Part shown: in pieces, positions 1 through 12,147 of the stretch
Numbering within the stretch: the first letter of the stretch is position 1
How the letters are laid out: every line of letters begins with the position of its first letter
From: Apoda limacodes
Taxonomy: Eukaryota > Arthropoda > Insecta > Lepidoptera > Limacodidae
Reading direction: 5' to 3'
Assembly (NCBI GenBank): GCA_946406115.1
Contig: OX291557.1
Span: forward strand, 4,930,501-4,994,500
Length of the DNA stretch: 64,000 nt
Translations under genes and position numbers: made by a program
Notes under the pieces: model-generated
Databases searched by the model: none
Told to the model about the DNA's origin: nothing
Seen by the model: only the letters and a program-made list of their open reading frames with translations

Positions 1-672
1 AATCGGTTGGACCAAGATCCGGGGAGTTTGGTGGGTGACGGAGACATTCCAATTTTAGGTCCTCTAGTTTCTCCACAGGTCTTAAGACCTATATCTTAAC
101 TTTGAAAAAGAATTCCGGACAAGGTCCATTGCGTTACGGTTCAATTGAGGAAACTCATGTCAAACATTTATATTTGTGGTTTAGCAAACTTGTTCCATAT
201 TATCCTTTTCTCTATTTTATTACAGTTCTCCTTATCCTTTCAAAACGGTAAAAACGAACTCTTATGATGATTGAATTCAAGGGGAAACCAAGCCAAAAGT
301 GTATTACAGAAAATTATAACCAACTGTATTCGAAGATATCTTCAAGCTTTACATTAACATTCTAACAGGCAGGCTTCCTAATGATCATAAACTTGAAAAA
401 GGTCATATCTTTCATCCTACTTTACCCGTTCTAGGTAAGAATATTTCTCTCTCATGTATACTTATTACCTAGAGAACTTAACCTTCAGAAAGAGATATAG
501 TCCAACTCGAATTTCTCAGTGCTGAAAGATGAAAGAGACCTACAACCAGTATGTATTCCTATTGATGATGTATGGTATTAAGAGCTACGGGGCGATTTTC
601 TTACTTTAATCTGGATCGTCTTAAGTCCATTAAAATTCCATGACCGCGCGCATGTATTTAATCGTGAAGTTC
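1..672. other. no gene or recognised repeat
   Basis: Unique-looking AT-rich sequence. I see no coding exon, RNA gene or familiar mobile element here. Confidence 0.5.
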
Positions 673-1050
673 ACAATACCACATACTATGTGCCACTACA
701 CAATACTACAGACTATGTACCACTACATAATACCACATACTATGTACCACTACACAATACCACATACTATGTACCACTACACAATACCCCAGACTATGTA
801 CCACTTCACAATACTACAGACTATGTACCACTACATAATACCACATACTATGTACCACTACACAATACCCCAGACTATGTACCACTTCACAATACTACAG
901 ACTATGTACCACTACATAATACCACATACTATGTACCACTACACAATACCACAGACTATGTACCACTTCACAATACTACAGACTATGTACCACTACATAA
1001 TACCACATACTATGTACCACTACACAATACTACAGACTATGTACCACTAC
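673..1050. repeat. 27-bp minisatellite, 14 units, with trimeric higher-order pattern
   Basis: Fourteen head-to-tail 27-bp units share the core ACTATGTACCACT. Units differ at a few set positions and can be classed A, B, C or D. From about unit 5 the order D-B-C recurs three times, giving an 81-bp higher-order repeat. Because 27 is a multiple of three, long frames stay open in at least two phases (nine-residue repeats such as TMYHYTIPH), but that follows from the period. GCGCGC occurs just outside each end. Confidence 0.95.
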
Positions 1051-1390
1051 ACAATATCTACGCGCGCAGCAATAGTAATAGCAATAGTTGACCACCAGCA
1101 AGTAAGGTATCTTCGGTATTGCAGAAAAGGTTTTCATAAATGAACACCTCTAGCTTAAAAATAAACAGCTTTCTCGTCAAGTTAGAGAGCTTGGCACAAA
1201 ACATAACTACAGATATGCATGGGTCAGACATGCTACAATACTTGTACGGAAAACTGAGATTAAATTAGAGATACAATTACTTTAAGGCTAACTACGAATA
1301 ATCAAAAAAGATTTGAGTGAAATTGATTGGGACCAATTACTTTCTCATTTGATAGCTGAAGTTGCAGTTGAATTGTTTTATGAGACCTTA

Positions 1391-1822
1391 TACGTCAGTC
1401 GGACTCGCGCACGAAGTCTCCGTATCTATAAAAATGGGCCAAAAAATTCACGTTTGTTGTATGGAAATTAAATTACCCATTAAATATTTGTTTTATTGTA
1501 ATTTAATTATTTATTTTTTAAGTGCCTATAAAACCTCATATTCTGTGAATATTTTAAGCGTCTACTTTCGTTACCGCTATCAATATCGAGCAAAATCGAG
1601 CAAAAAAATTACGTTTGTTGTATTGGAGCCCCCTGAAATATTTATTTTATTCTGTTTTTAGTATTTGTGTTATAGCGGCAACAGAAATATATCTTCTGTG
1701 AAAATTTCAACTGTCTATCTACATGATTTCATGACAAACAGCCTGGTGACGGACGGACGGAGAAGGGAGTCATCGTAATAGGGTCCCGCTTTTTACCCTT
1801 TAGGTATACGGCACCCTAGAAA
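1391..1822 (+). repeat. interspersed repeat, copy 1 of family 'GTCGGACTCGCGCACGAAG'
   Basis: The block starts with the GTCGGACTCGCGCACGAAG motif, has TCACGTTTGTTGTATGG and CAATATCGAGCAAAA inside, a GACGGACGGACGG stretch near 1750, and ends around GGGTCCCG and GTATACGGCACCC. The same order of motifs recurs at 4147-4570 and, on the other strand, at 48151-48378. The family is abundant in Lepidoptera as far as I know; its class is uncertain. A 99-codon frame within it is not a gene. Confidence 0.75.
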
Positions 1823-1984
1823 CATACACCATAGTCGGTGTCAAAAATATCGTGCTTTCCCACTTAGTTTTCCCTCCCTTTTTTAATACACATATTAAAG
1901 AATAAAACTAAAGCGTGGAAAAAGTGGAAAACTTATGGTAATATTTCAGACTACGAAATTTTTTCTTAATACCGAACTAGTTTT

Positions 1985-2150
1985 AATCGCGAATTTGATA
2001 AAGCCTTACATCTATTATAACGCCTTTATTCGTCTACAGCTAGAATATGCATGTGCTATTTGGTACCCATATTATAACAAGTATGTCGAATCTGTTGAAA
2101 AATTGCAACAGAAGTTCCTACGGTCTATGCATTACCCATGTCATTAGGTT
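1985..2150 (+). pseudogene. LINE ORF2 C-terminal fragment
   Basis: Translation contains RLQLEYACAIWYPYYNKYVE followed by a Gln/Lys-rich segment ending FLRSMHY. This matches the conserved region just after the reverse transcriptase domain of Jockey/CR1-type non-LTR elements (usual form LEYA..IW.P). No catalytic motifs remain; it is an isolated relic. Confidence 0.75.
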
Positions 2151-2178
2151 ACTTCTCTAAACAATGATCCTATATAAC

Positions 2179-2937
2179 TAAACTGACCATTTATTTTTTA
2201 ACTCAAAACGGGACATTGGTTTATTTTTCAATAACTAAGTTTACAATGAAAAAAAAAACAACTTTTTATTTAGAAAAAATCAGTTATTTGTGTTCACACT
2301 CTGTTATAATTAAGGGGACGATAGACGTCAGTTGAAGTCAAGTATAAAAAAAGCTAGAATCCATCTTAAGCCCGCATAAAGTTGAAGTTCGCACGTCACG
2401 TTTTATGGCGCTTACGCCTACAGCACGTTCAGTTTTAGCTAGCTTTTTCATGTTTTTAATTAATAAAAAAAAATAGCCTTTGTATAGAAATTCCATTTTT
2501 ATTTTAATATGAAACAATATCTAATAAATGAATTGAAAAAATAATTGGGTTCCTTGACAAAAAAGAGATCTAAGACAAGTAAACTTAATTTTCAGCACCT
2601 TTTTATGATTATTTAAGGATTATTTTCTTAATTTATGACCATTTTTTAAAATTCTGTACAATTTTTCTTTTCCTCTCTCTCTGTGATTTGTAGTATGTAC
2701 AACTTCTTCAATCTAGAAAAAGTAGGATGTTTCTGTTTTGGGATATTAGGGTGAAGGGTCTTAAAATAATTAAATAATGACGACAACACGGTCTCGCACC
2801 ACTCGCGTCTGGCGGCGAGCTCTATACTTTCTGGAAAACGGGACTTTTATGTGTCCCGGGGCTTTGTTTTGGGACAATGGGACAGGTAACCGAAAAAAGG
2901 GATAGTCCCGTTCAAAACGGGACGTATGGTCAGTTTA
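2179..2937. mobile_element. possible DNA element bounded by 12-bp inverted repeats
   Basis: TAAACTGACCAT at 2179-2190 is matched by its reverse complement at 2926-2937. GGGAC/GTCCC motifs occur close inside both ends, dense from 2835 to 2925. No clear target duplication was found and the interior is not familiar, so this could be coincidence. Confidence 0.3.
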
Positions 2938-3505
2938 TATTTAACGTATGTCATAGCTATCTCGATTGCACTGAACTGACTAATCAAATTTATTATGCAG
3001 TTCCAAGAATTGCAAGTACACGCGCGTTACGAACTCGCCGTCTATTTGCTCCTGGTCAGTGCCGTACGAATGCTGGCGAGCGTGTATATGTAATACGTCG
3101 TCTAATGAACATATATAACACACAATTTGAAGAAATCGATATATTCACAATGTCAAAGTACCAATTTAAAAAAGGTATAGGAAAGGCATTGTAGTACCTA
3201 CATTTCGAGTTAGACTTAATATATATAATATTAGTTAAATGAATGTTCAGTTTTTTCCTACCTTTTTTTCTTCTTTTTCTCTTTAAGAATCTTTCGGTTG
3301 AATTTAGTAGAAACATCACTTAGGAAAATGTAGATAGCGAGATAGAATGTACATTAAGTAATATTTTAATTTCATTTTACATATAATACAAATTGTACAT
3401 TTGTTTGTTGTCCTAAATAAAATAAAATAAAATGAAATAAAATGAAATGCAACGAAATGAAACGAAACGAAACGAAATGAAATTAAATAAAATAAAATAA
3501 AATTG
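2938..3505 (+). pseudogene. LINE 3' fragment: ORF2 C-terminus, 3' UTR and (AAATA)n tail
   Basis: The frame ending with TAG near 3194 reads ...YYAVPRIASTRALRTRRLF, then FEEIDIFTM, the pattern seen at the C-terminus of lepidopteran Jockey-like ORF2 proteins (Arg-rich, then a D-I-F motif). About 220 bp of AT-rich 3' UTR follows, then AAATA/GAAAC-type pentamers to 3505, like the simple tails of non-LTR elements. The element is heavily 5'-truncated. Confidence 0.7.
3413..3503 (+). repeat. (AAATA)n / (GAAAC)n pentanucleotide tract
   Basis: About eighteen imperfect pentamers, AAATA-type at both ends and GAAAC/GAAAT in the middle. It fits the tail of the LINE fragment directly before it. Confidence 0.85.
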
Positions 3506-4146
3506 GTAAATGGGCTTGAAAACTATCTGTTCTATCATCATTGGAGTTACATGATTCGCCAGTGGGTGTGTTAACTATTGGTCTCCAACCTAAGTTTTAG
3601 TAATAGTAGGAGGTCTCTGTCTATAAAGTGTAGTGGATCGTCTTATTCGGATGATATGAGGTTGAGGATTTGCCATAATCCATGATGATTCTTTACCTAT
3701 TTTACCGCTCAAAATGAGAATCAAAACTTGAAAAACAAAGTATTTAACGACATATTTAAATCATTGTCTTTAAATGGCCGGTTTATTGGTGTTTTATCCT
3801 TCTATTATTCGACTAAGCTGTCTGTAATTTCCCATGCCTTGATTATTATTGGTCAGTACGATCGATCACTCCTACGTTATTTGAGCTGTTTGATGTCAAA
3901 TTAAGTGGAAGGATAATTAATCACGGCGGCCATATTGCCGAGTGGACGCCGACATTCAGTGCGATAAGCACCAAGTATTTATGAATATAGATAAGGGTTA
4001 AGGGTTAAGGACATAATAAGGATTAAAGGTATCTTCTGTTCACCTTTAGGATCTAGGATATCTTTTGTTCACCTTTTATAGTATCTGTTTTATTATGAGT
4101 TTTTACTAAATTGTCTAAAAAATGTTTGGGACAACATGGTCTCTGT
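3506..4146. other. no gene seen
   Basis: AT-rich sequence without a convincing frame. A short imperfect duplication of TAAGGGT occurs near 3995-4010. Confidence 0.5.
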
Positions 4147-4570
4147 AAAAATCGGCCAAGTGCCAGTCGGACGTTCCGTACCATTATCTATAAAAACGGC
4201 AAAATAATCGCGTTTGTTGTATGGGAGCCCACCTTAAATATTTGTTTTATTTTAATTTAATTATTTATTATTTATGTGAATATTTGACTAAATATTCTGT
4301 AAATATTTCAAGGGTCTATAGGTAGCCATAGGGCCGTCAATATCGAGCAAAAAAATCACGTTTGTTGTATGGGAGCCCCCTGAAATATTTATTTTATTCT
4401 GTTTTTTAGTATTTGTTGTTACAGAGGCAACAGAACTACATCTTCTGTGAAAATTTCAACTATCTAACTATCATGGTTCATAAGATACAGCCTGGTGGCA
4501 GACGGACAGACAGACAGACAGCGGAGGCTTAGTAATAGGGTCCCGTTTTTTGGGTACGGAATTCTAAAAG
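4147..4570 (+). repeat. interspersed repeat, copy 2 of the 1391-1822 family
   Basis: Begins TCGGCCAAGTGCCAGTCGGA, carries CGCGTTTGTTGTATGGGAGC twice in related form, CAATATCGAGCAAAAAAATC, a GACAGACAGACAG tract near 4505, and ends in GGGTCCCG...GGGTACGGAATTC. This is the most complete copy in the window. Confidence 0.75.
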
Positions 4571-5092
4571 AGATGATTTTTAGTTAAAAAAATGATGCCT
4601 ATTTTGAGTGTGGCGATAAGATATCCTGATTGAAATAATTAACCCTTAGTTGGTATTGCAAAAAATTACAACACAACTGGTATCAGGGGAAAAAAATCGT
4701 GTTTTATACATCAATGAAGATTTTTTTCTTAATATATACCTTTAAGAATATAAAAACATAACACTTAATACTATATACCTTTCCTTTGACTAGGGATACT
4801 CCTCTGTAGATCTTTAAGCAATCTGTACTTTCTACACATCTTCAAAAAAATAAAAAAAATTATAAATAAAAATTAGGGCTACTTTTTACTCTAAATTAAA
4901 TCAAAACCGGAAGATCTTTTACGATACATAATTTTTATTTTCGAACCCAACATGGGTCGTGTCTTTGCTTTCAGTAAACTTTAAGCGCTGAATGTCCGGC
5001 ATACGCTGCAAGGCGTGACGTAATAATATTAAATAAGGTGTTTAAAACCATAAAGTTATAATAAGAGGCTTAAGAAAATAGATAAATCATCT

Positions 5093-5238
5093 AAAGGACA
5101 GTGTCTGCGTTTTTACAATAATTTCCCCGCAGAAGTATGCAAATTAAACTTTGAAAAGTTCAAAAATTTAAAAAACAGAAACATTTCGAAAAAGCTTATT
5201 AAACAATTTAAAGACTACCTTGACGATAAAAAATCATG
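5093..5238 (+). pseudogene. LINE ORF2 C-terminal tail relic
   Basis: The frame ending TGA at about 5238 reads FYNNFPAEVCKLNFEKFKN then KLIKQFKDYLDD. This resembles the very C-terminus of Jockey-type ORF2 proteins, where a short FK...K..YY....YL.D motif precedes the stop. It stands alone, 215 bp before the tandem array. Confidence 0.55.
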
Positions 5239-5452
5239 AATTAAATAATTTTTAAATACTTTTTTGTTAACACAATTTACTCGATAATTTGTATTTATTT
5301 ATTATAATGAAAAGAGCGACGATAGACGATTTAATTTCCCTTTACCGACTTAAGTTTTAATACTCACTGAAATAGATACTCTTTTGAAACTTATTAGCCA
5401 CGGAATTTTTCAAGAAATCTTATGACACTTTCTTATAAACACGTCCGCTGTT

Positions 5453-6791
5453 AAATTGTAAAATAAAGCAATTTACTAAAGTAAAAACTTTCTTTATTTC
5501 GGAACTCTGCACTTGTATGAGCCTAACAATGTTTTCATAACCTACTGCATCCTTGTTAATTTACATATAATAACTAGCTGCCCCGCACAACTTCGTCTGC
5601 GCCACATTTAGCCCGACTCGCACTTGACCGGTAGGATGGTGAAAAATATCTTACGATCTATTTTCAAACCTATTGAATATACACACAAAATTTCATAAGC
5701 ATCGGTCAAGTCAAACATTTTTATACAGATATAACTGAATCTTATATATTAGAAGATATATAAATATTAATCCCTGTTTCCCTTGGTCACGCCATAACTT
5801 CCGAACGACTGCACCAAATTGGATAATTCTATTTTTTTGTGTTCGTTATTGTCAGGGCAAGGTTTTTCTGAAAAGAAAAGAATCGAGTAGGACTCGCTTA
5901 CTAAGGATAAACCGAGTGTAATGAAATTTTGGTAAGTTGTTGTGCACACGTCTTGAAAGGTATCTAAATTAGTACAACCCTTTCACAATAGGTGGCACGC
6001 CAGGACTTAAAACAGACGATTAAAAAGAATTGGGCTGAATCGCTGAACCGATTTAACTGAAAGGGGAGTGGAAAGACATTGCTTACTTAGATCACCAACA
6101 AGCAAGCAACATTTTTAACATTGTCGACTCTCAGCACCAATCACGTTTACTTACGTTTAGCTGTTTAATTCCATTTGTCGCTAACGTCACGAAACGCGTT
6201 TCGTGATATCATGGCGCAGGACGAAAAACTTTACTTTTTTACATTAAAACAGTGACCGCGTCATATTCAACGTCAGAAATGACGCATATTTGTTTTAACG
6301 GCTATCAACATTATACCTCCACAATGTGGCAAAATATACATCATTGTATGTCCGCCACCAATAAGATAAGCTACGCATATGATAGTAGTTTTTTATGATT
6401 TAAAGTTTTTATGTCTGACGGGATTAATTTTAGGACTTATTTTTGACGAATAAAATTGAAGCTTTGCGTAGTTATACATACCTATGCTGATTTAACAAAT
6501 CACTCAAAAGTGAATCACAGAAAAATAATAGGGTGTCGGAAAATAAGATCGAAAAAAAAATGTGCTGCGGCTTCACCTGCGCTAAATTCTGTGATCGGTG
6601 CAGCATTTCTGCGGTAACTCCCTGATTATAGTAAAAAAGTTTGCTATAACAAAAAATAAAATTTACCCTTAGTGAGCGAATTTACGTGTAGGGTTTCCTG
6701 TCTATATTTTTCTCGTCTTTTCAACTATCTCTGTACCAAATTTTAATTTCAATACATTTCTGTACCATTAATTAAGATCGGCCAACTAAAA
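5453..6791. repeat. array unit 1
   Basis: Leftmost unit. Against the interior copies I see three substitutions, all within the first 40 bases (5475, 5487, 5492). Confidence 0.9.
6187..6206. repeat. perfect 20-bp palindrome in each array unit
   Basis: TCACGAAACGCGTTTCGTGA is its own reverse complement. It is repeated every 1339 bp at 7526, 8865, 10204, 11543, 12882 and 14221, without change. It could form a cruciform or bind a dimeric protein; no known site is assigned. Confidence 0.9.
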
Positions 6792-8130
6792 AAATTGTAA
6801 AATAAAGCAATTTCCTAAAGTAAAATCTTTGTTTATTTCGGAACTCTGCACTTGTATGAGCCTAACAATGTTTTCATAACCTACTGCATCCTTGTTAATT
6901 TACATATAATAACTAGCTGCCCCGCACAACTTCGTCTGCGCCACATTTAGCCCGACTCGCACTTGACCGGTAGGATGGTGAAAAATATCTTACGATCTAT
7001 TTTCAAACCTATTGAATATACACACAAAATTTCATAAGCATCGGTCAAGTCAAACATTTTTATACAGATATAACTGAATCTTATATATTAGAAGATATAT
7101 AAATATTAATCCCTGTTTCCCTTGGTCACGCCATAACTTCCGAACGACTGCACCAAATTGGATAATTCTATTTTTTTGTGTTCGTTATTGTCAGGGCAAG
7201 GTTTTTCTGAAAAGAAAAGAATCGAGTAGGACTCGCTTACTAAGGATAAACCGAGTGTAATGAAATTTTGGTAAGTTGTTGTGCACACGTCTTGAAAGGT
7301 ATCTAAATTAGTACAACCCTTTCACAATAGGTGGCACGCCAGGACTTAAAACAGACGATTAAAAAGAATTGGGCTGAATCGCTGAACCGATTTAACTGAA
7401 AGGGGAGTGGAAAGACATTGCTTACTTAGATCACCAACAAGCAAGCAACATTTTTAACATTGTCGACTCTCAGCACCAATCACGTTTACTTACGTTTAGC
7501 TGTTTAATTCCATTTGTCGCTAACGTCACGAAACGCGTTTCGTGATATCATGGCGCAGGACGAAAAACTTTACTTTTTTACATTAAAACAGTGACCGCGT
7601 CATATTCAACGTCAGAAATGACGCATATTTGTTTTAACGGCTATCAACATTATACCTCCACAATGTGGCAAAATATACATCATTGTATGTCCGCCACCAA
7701 TAAGATAAGCTACGCATATGATAGTAGTTTTTTATGATTTAAAGTTTTTATGTCTGACGGGATTAATTTTAGGACTTATTTTTGACGAATAAAATTGAAG
7801 CTTTGCGTAGTTATACATACCTATGCTGATTTAACAAATCACTCAAAAGTGAATCACAGAAAAATAATAGGGTGTCGGAAAATAAGATCGAAAAAAAAAT
7901 GTGCTGCGGCTTCACCTGCGCTAAATTCTGTGATCGGTGCAGCATTTCTGCGGTAACTCCCTGATTATAGTAAAAAAGTTTGCTATAACAAAAAATAAAA
8001 TTTACCCTTAGTGAGCGAATTTACGTGTAGGGTTTCCTGTCTATATTTTTCTCGTCTTTTCAACTATCTCTGTACCAAATTTTAATTTCAATACATTTCT
8101 GTACCATTAATTAAGATCGGCCAACTAAAA
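6792..8130. repeat. array unit 2
   Basis: Interior unit; matches units 3 and 5 by eye throughout. Confidence 0.9.
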
Positions 8131-9469
8131 AAATTGTAAAATAAAGCAATTTCCTAAAGTAAAATCTTTGTTTATTTCGGAACTCTGCACTTGTATGAGC
8201 CTAACAATGTTTTCATAACCTACTGCATCCTTGTTAATTTACATATAATAACTAGCTGCCCCGCACAACTTCGTCTGCGCCACATTTAGCCCGACTCGCA
8301 CTTGACCGGTAGGATGGTGAAAAATATCTTACGATCTATTTTCAAACCTATTGAATATACACACAAAATTTCATAAGCATCGGTCAAGTCAAACATTTTT
8401 ATACAGATATAACTGAATCTTATATATTAGAAGATATATAAATATTAATCCCTGTTTCCCTTGGTCACGCCATAACTTCCGAACGACTGCACCAAATTGG
8501 ATAATTCTATTTTTTTGTGTTCGTTATTGTCAGGGCAAGGTTTTTCTGAAAAGAAAAGAATCGAGTAGGACTCGCTTACTAAGGATAAACCGAGTGTAAT
8601 GAAATTTTGGTAAGTTGTTGTGCACACGTCTTGAAAGGTATCTAAATTAGTACAACCCTTTCACAATAGGTGGCACGCCAGGACTTAAAACAGACGATTA
8701 AAAAGAATTGGGCTGAATCGCTGAACCGATTTAACTGAAAGGGGAGTGGAAAGACATTGCTTACTTAGATCACCAACAAGCAAGCAACATTTTTAACATT
8801 GTCGACTCTCAGCACCAATCACGTTTACTTACGTTTAGCTGTTTAATTCCATTTGTCGCTAACGTCACGAAACGCGTTTCGTGATATCATGGCGCAGGAC
8901 GAAAAACTTTACTTTTTTACATTAAAACAGTGACCGCGTCATATTCAACGTCAGAAATGACGCATATTTGTTTTAACGGCTATCAACATTATACCTCCAC
9001 AATGTGGCAAAATATACATCATTGTATGTCCGCCACCAATAAGATAAGCTACGCATATGATAGTAGTTTTTTATGATTTAAAGTTTTTATGTCTGACGGG
9101 ATTAATTTTAGGACTTATTTTTGACGAATAAAATTGAAGCTTTGCGTAGTTATACATACCTATGCTGATTTAACAAATCACTCAAAAGTGAATCACAGAA
9201 AAATAATAGGGTGTCGGAAAATAAGATCGAAAAAAAAATGTGCTGCGGCTTCACCTGCGCTAAATTCTGTGATCGGTGCAGCATTTCTGCGGTAACTCCC
9301 TGATTATAGTAAAAAAGTTTGCTATAACAAAAAATAAAATTTACCCTTAGTGAGCGAATTTACGTGTAGGGTTTCCTGTCTATATTTTTCTCGTCTTTTC
9401 AACTATCTCTGTACCAAATTTTAATTTCAATACATTTCTGTACCATTAATTAAGATCGGCCAACTAAAA
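8131..9469. repeat. array unit 3
   Basis: Interior unit; no difference from unit 2 noticed. Confidence 0.9.
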
Positions 9470-10808
9470 AAATTGTAAAATAAAGCAATTTCCTAAAGTA
9501 AAATCTTTGTTTATTTCGGAACTCTGCACTTGTATGAGCCTAACAATGTTTTCATAACCTACTGCATCCTTGTTAATTTACATATAATAACTAGCTGCCC
9601 CGCACAACTTCGTCTGCGCCACATTTAGCCCGACTCGCACTTGACCGGTAGGATGGTGAAAAATATCTTACGATCTATTTTCAAACCTATTGAATATACA
9701 CACAAAATTTCATAAGCATCGGTCAAGTCAAACATTTTTATACAGATATAACTGAATCTTATATATTAGAAGATATATAAATATTAATCCCTGTTTCCCT
9801 TGGTCACGCCATAACTTCCGAACGACTGCACCAAATTGGATAATTCTATTTTTTTGTGTTCGTTATTGTCAGGGCAAGGTTTTTCTGAAAAGAAAAGAAT
9901 CGAGTAGGACTCGCTTACTAAGGATAAACCGAGTGTAATGAAATTTTGGTAAGTTGTTGTGCACACGTCTTGAAAGGTATCTAAATTAGTACAACCCTTT
10001 CACAATAGGTGGCACGCCAGGACTTAAAACAGACGATTAAAAAGAATTGGGCTGAATCGCTGAACCGATTTAACTGAAAGGGGAGTGGAAAGACATTGCT
10101 TACTTAGATCACCAACAAGCAAGCAACATTTTTAACATTGTCGACTCTCAGCACCAATCACGTTTACTTACGTTTAGCTGTTTAATTCCATTTGTCGCTA
10201 ACGTCACGAAACGCGTTTCGTGATATCATGGCGCAGGACGAAAAACTTTACTTTTTTACATTAAAACAGTGACCGCGTCATATTCAACGTCAGAAATGAC
10301 GCATATTTGTTTTAACGGCTATCAACATTATACCTCCACAATGTGGCAAAATATACATCATTGTATGTCCGCCACCAATAAGATAAGCTACGCATATGAT
10401 AGTAGTTTTTTATGATTTAAAGTTTTTATGTCTGACGGGATTAATTTTAGGACTTATTTTTGACGAATAAAATTGAAGCTTTGCGTAGTTTTACATACCT
10501 ATGCTGATTTAACAAATCACTCAAAAGTGAATCACAGAAAAATAATAGGGTGTCGGAAAATAAGATCGAAAAAAAAATGTGCTGCGGCTTCACCTGCGCT
10601 AAATTCTGTGATCGGTGCAGCATTTCTGCGGTAACTCCCTGATTATAGTAAAAAAGTTTGCTATAACAAAAAATAAAATTTACCCTTAGTGAGCGAATTT
10701 ACGTGTAGGGTTTCCTGTCTATATTTTTCTCGTCTTTTCAACTATCTCTGTACCAAATTTTAATTTCAATACATTTCTGTACCATTAATTAAGATCGGCC
10801 AACTAAAA
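9470..10808. repeat. array unit 4
   Basis: Interior unit with one private substitution noticed, T for A at 10491. Confidence 0.9.
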
Positions 10809-12147
10809 AAATTGTAAAATAAAGCAATTTCCTAAAGTAAAATCTTTGTTTATTTCGGAACTCTGCACTTGTATGAGCCTAACAATGTTTTCATAACCTA
10901 CTGCATCCTTGTTAATTTACATATAATAACTAGCTGCCCCGCACAACTTCGTCTGCGCCACATTTAGCCCGACTCGCACTTGACCGGTAGGATGGTGAAA
11001 AATATCTTACGATCTATTTTCAAACCTATTGAATATACACACAAAATTTCATAAGCATCGGTCAAGTCAAACATTTTTATACAGATATAACTGAATCTTA
11101 TATATTAGAAGATATATAAATATTAATCCCTGTTTCCCTTGGTCACGCCATAACTTCCGAACGACTGCACCAAATTGGATAATTCTATTTTTTTGTGTTC
11201 GTTATTGTCAGGGCAAGGTTTTTCTGAAAAGAAAAGAATCGAGTAGGACTCGCTTACTAAGGATAAACCGAGTGTAATGAAATTTTGGTAAGTTGTTGTG
11301 CACACGTCTTGAAAGGTATCTAAATTAGTACAACCCTTTCACAATAGGTGGCACGCCAGGACTTAAAACAGACGATTAAAAAGAATTGGGCTGAATCGCT
11401 GAACCGATTTAACTGAAAGGGGAGTGGAAAGACATTGCTTACTTAGATCACCAACAAGCAAGCAACATTTTTAACATTGTCGACTCTCAGCACCAATCAC
11501 GTTTACTTACGTTTAGCTGTTTAATTCCATTTGTCGCTAACGTCACGAAACGCGTTTCGTGATATCATGGCGCAGGACGAAAAACTTTACTTTTTTACAT
11601 TAAAACAGTGACCGCGTCATATTCAACGTCAGAAATGACGCATATTTGTTTTAACGGCTATCAACATTATACCTCCACAATGTGGCAAAATATACATCAT
11701 TGTATGTCCGCCACCAATAAGATAAGCTACGCATATGATAGTAGTTTTTTATGATTTAAAGTTTTTATGTCTGACGGGATTAATTTTAGGACTTATTTTT
11801 GACGAATAAAATTGAAGCTTTGCGTAGTTATACATACCTATGCTGATTTAACAAATCACTCAAAAGTGAATCACAGAAAAATAATAGGGTGTCGGAAAAT
11901 AAGATCGAAAAAAAAATGTGCTGCGGCTTCACCTGCGCTAAATTCTGTGATCGGTGCAGCATTTCTGCGGTAACTCCCTGATTATAGTAAAAAAGTTTGC
12001 TATAACAAAAAATAAAATTTACCCTTAGTGAGCGAATTTACGTGTAGGGTTTCCTGTCTATATTTTTCTCGTCTTTTCAACTATCTCTGTACCAAATTTT
12101 AATTTCAATACATTTCTGTACCATTAATTAAGATCGGCCAACTAAAA
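10809..12147. repeat. array unit 5
   Basis: Interior unit; no private substitution noticed. Confidence 0.9.

Noticed and set aside
673..1050. A CRISPR array
   Set aside because: Units are continuous with no unique spacers, and the DNA is eukaryotic.
640..1143. Long plus-strand frames with nine-residue repeats
   Set aside because: The 27-bp period keeps several frames open at once; two overlapping frames are equally long, so openness says nothing about coding.
3995..4010. Telomeric repeat (TTAGG)n
   Set aside because: Only two imperfect AAGGGTT-like units; no TTAGG run anywhere in the window.
5767..5949. A 60-codon minus-strand frame repeated seven times, which might be taken for a multicopy small gene
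   Set aside because: It repeats only because the DNA unit repeats. It lies in a segment resembling a dispersed repeat, and no domain or promoter is visible.
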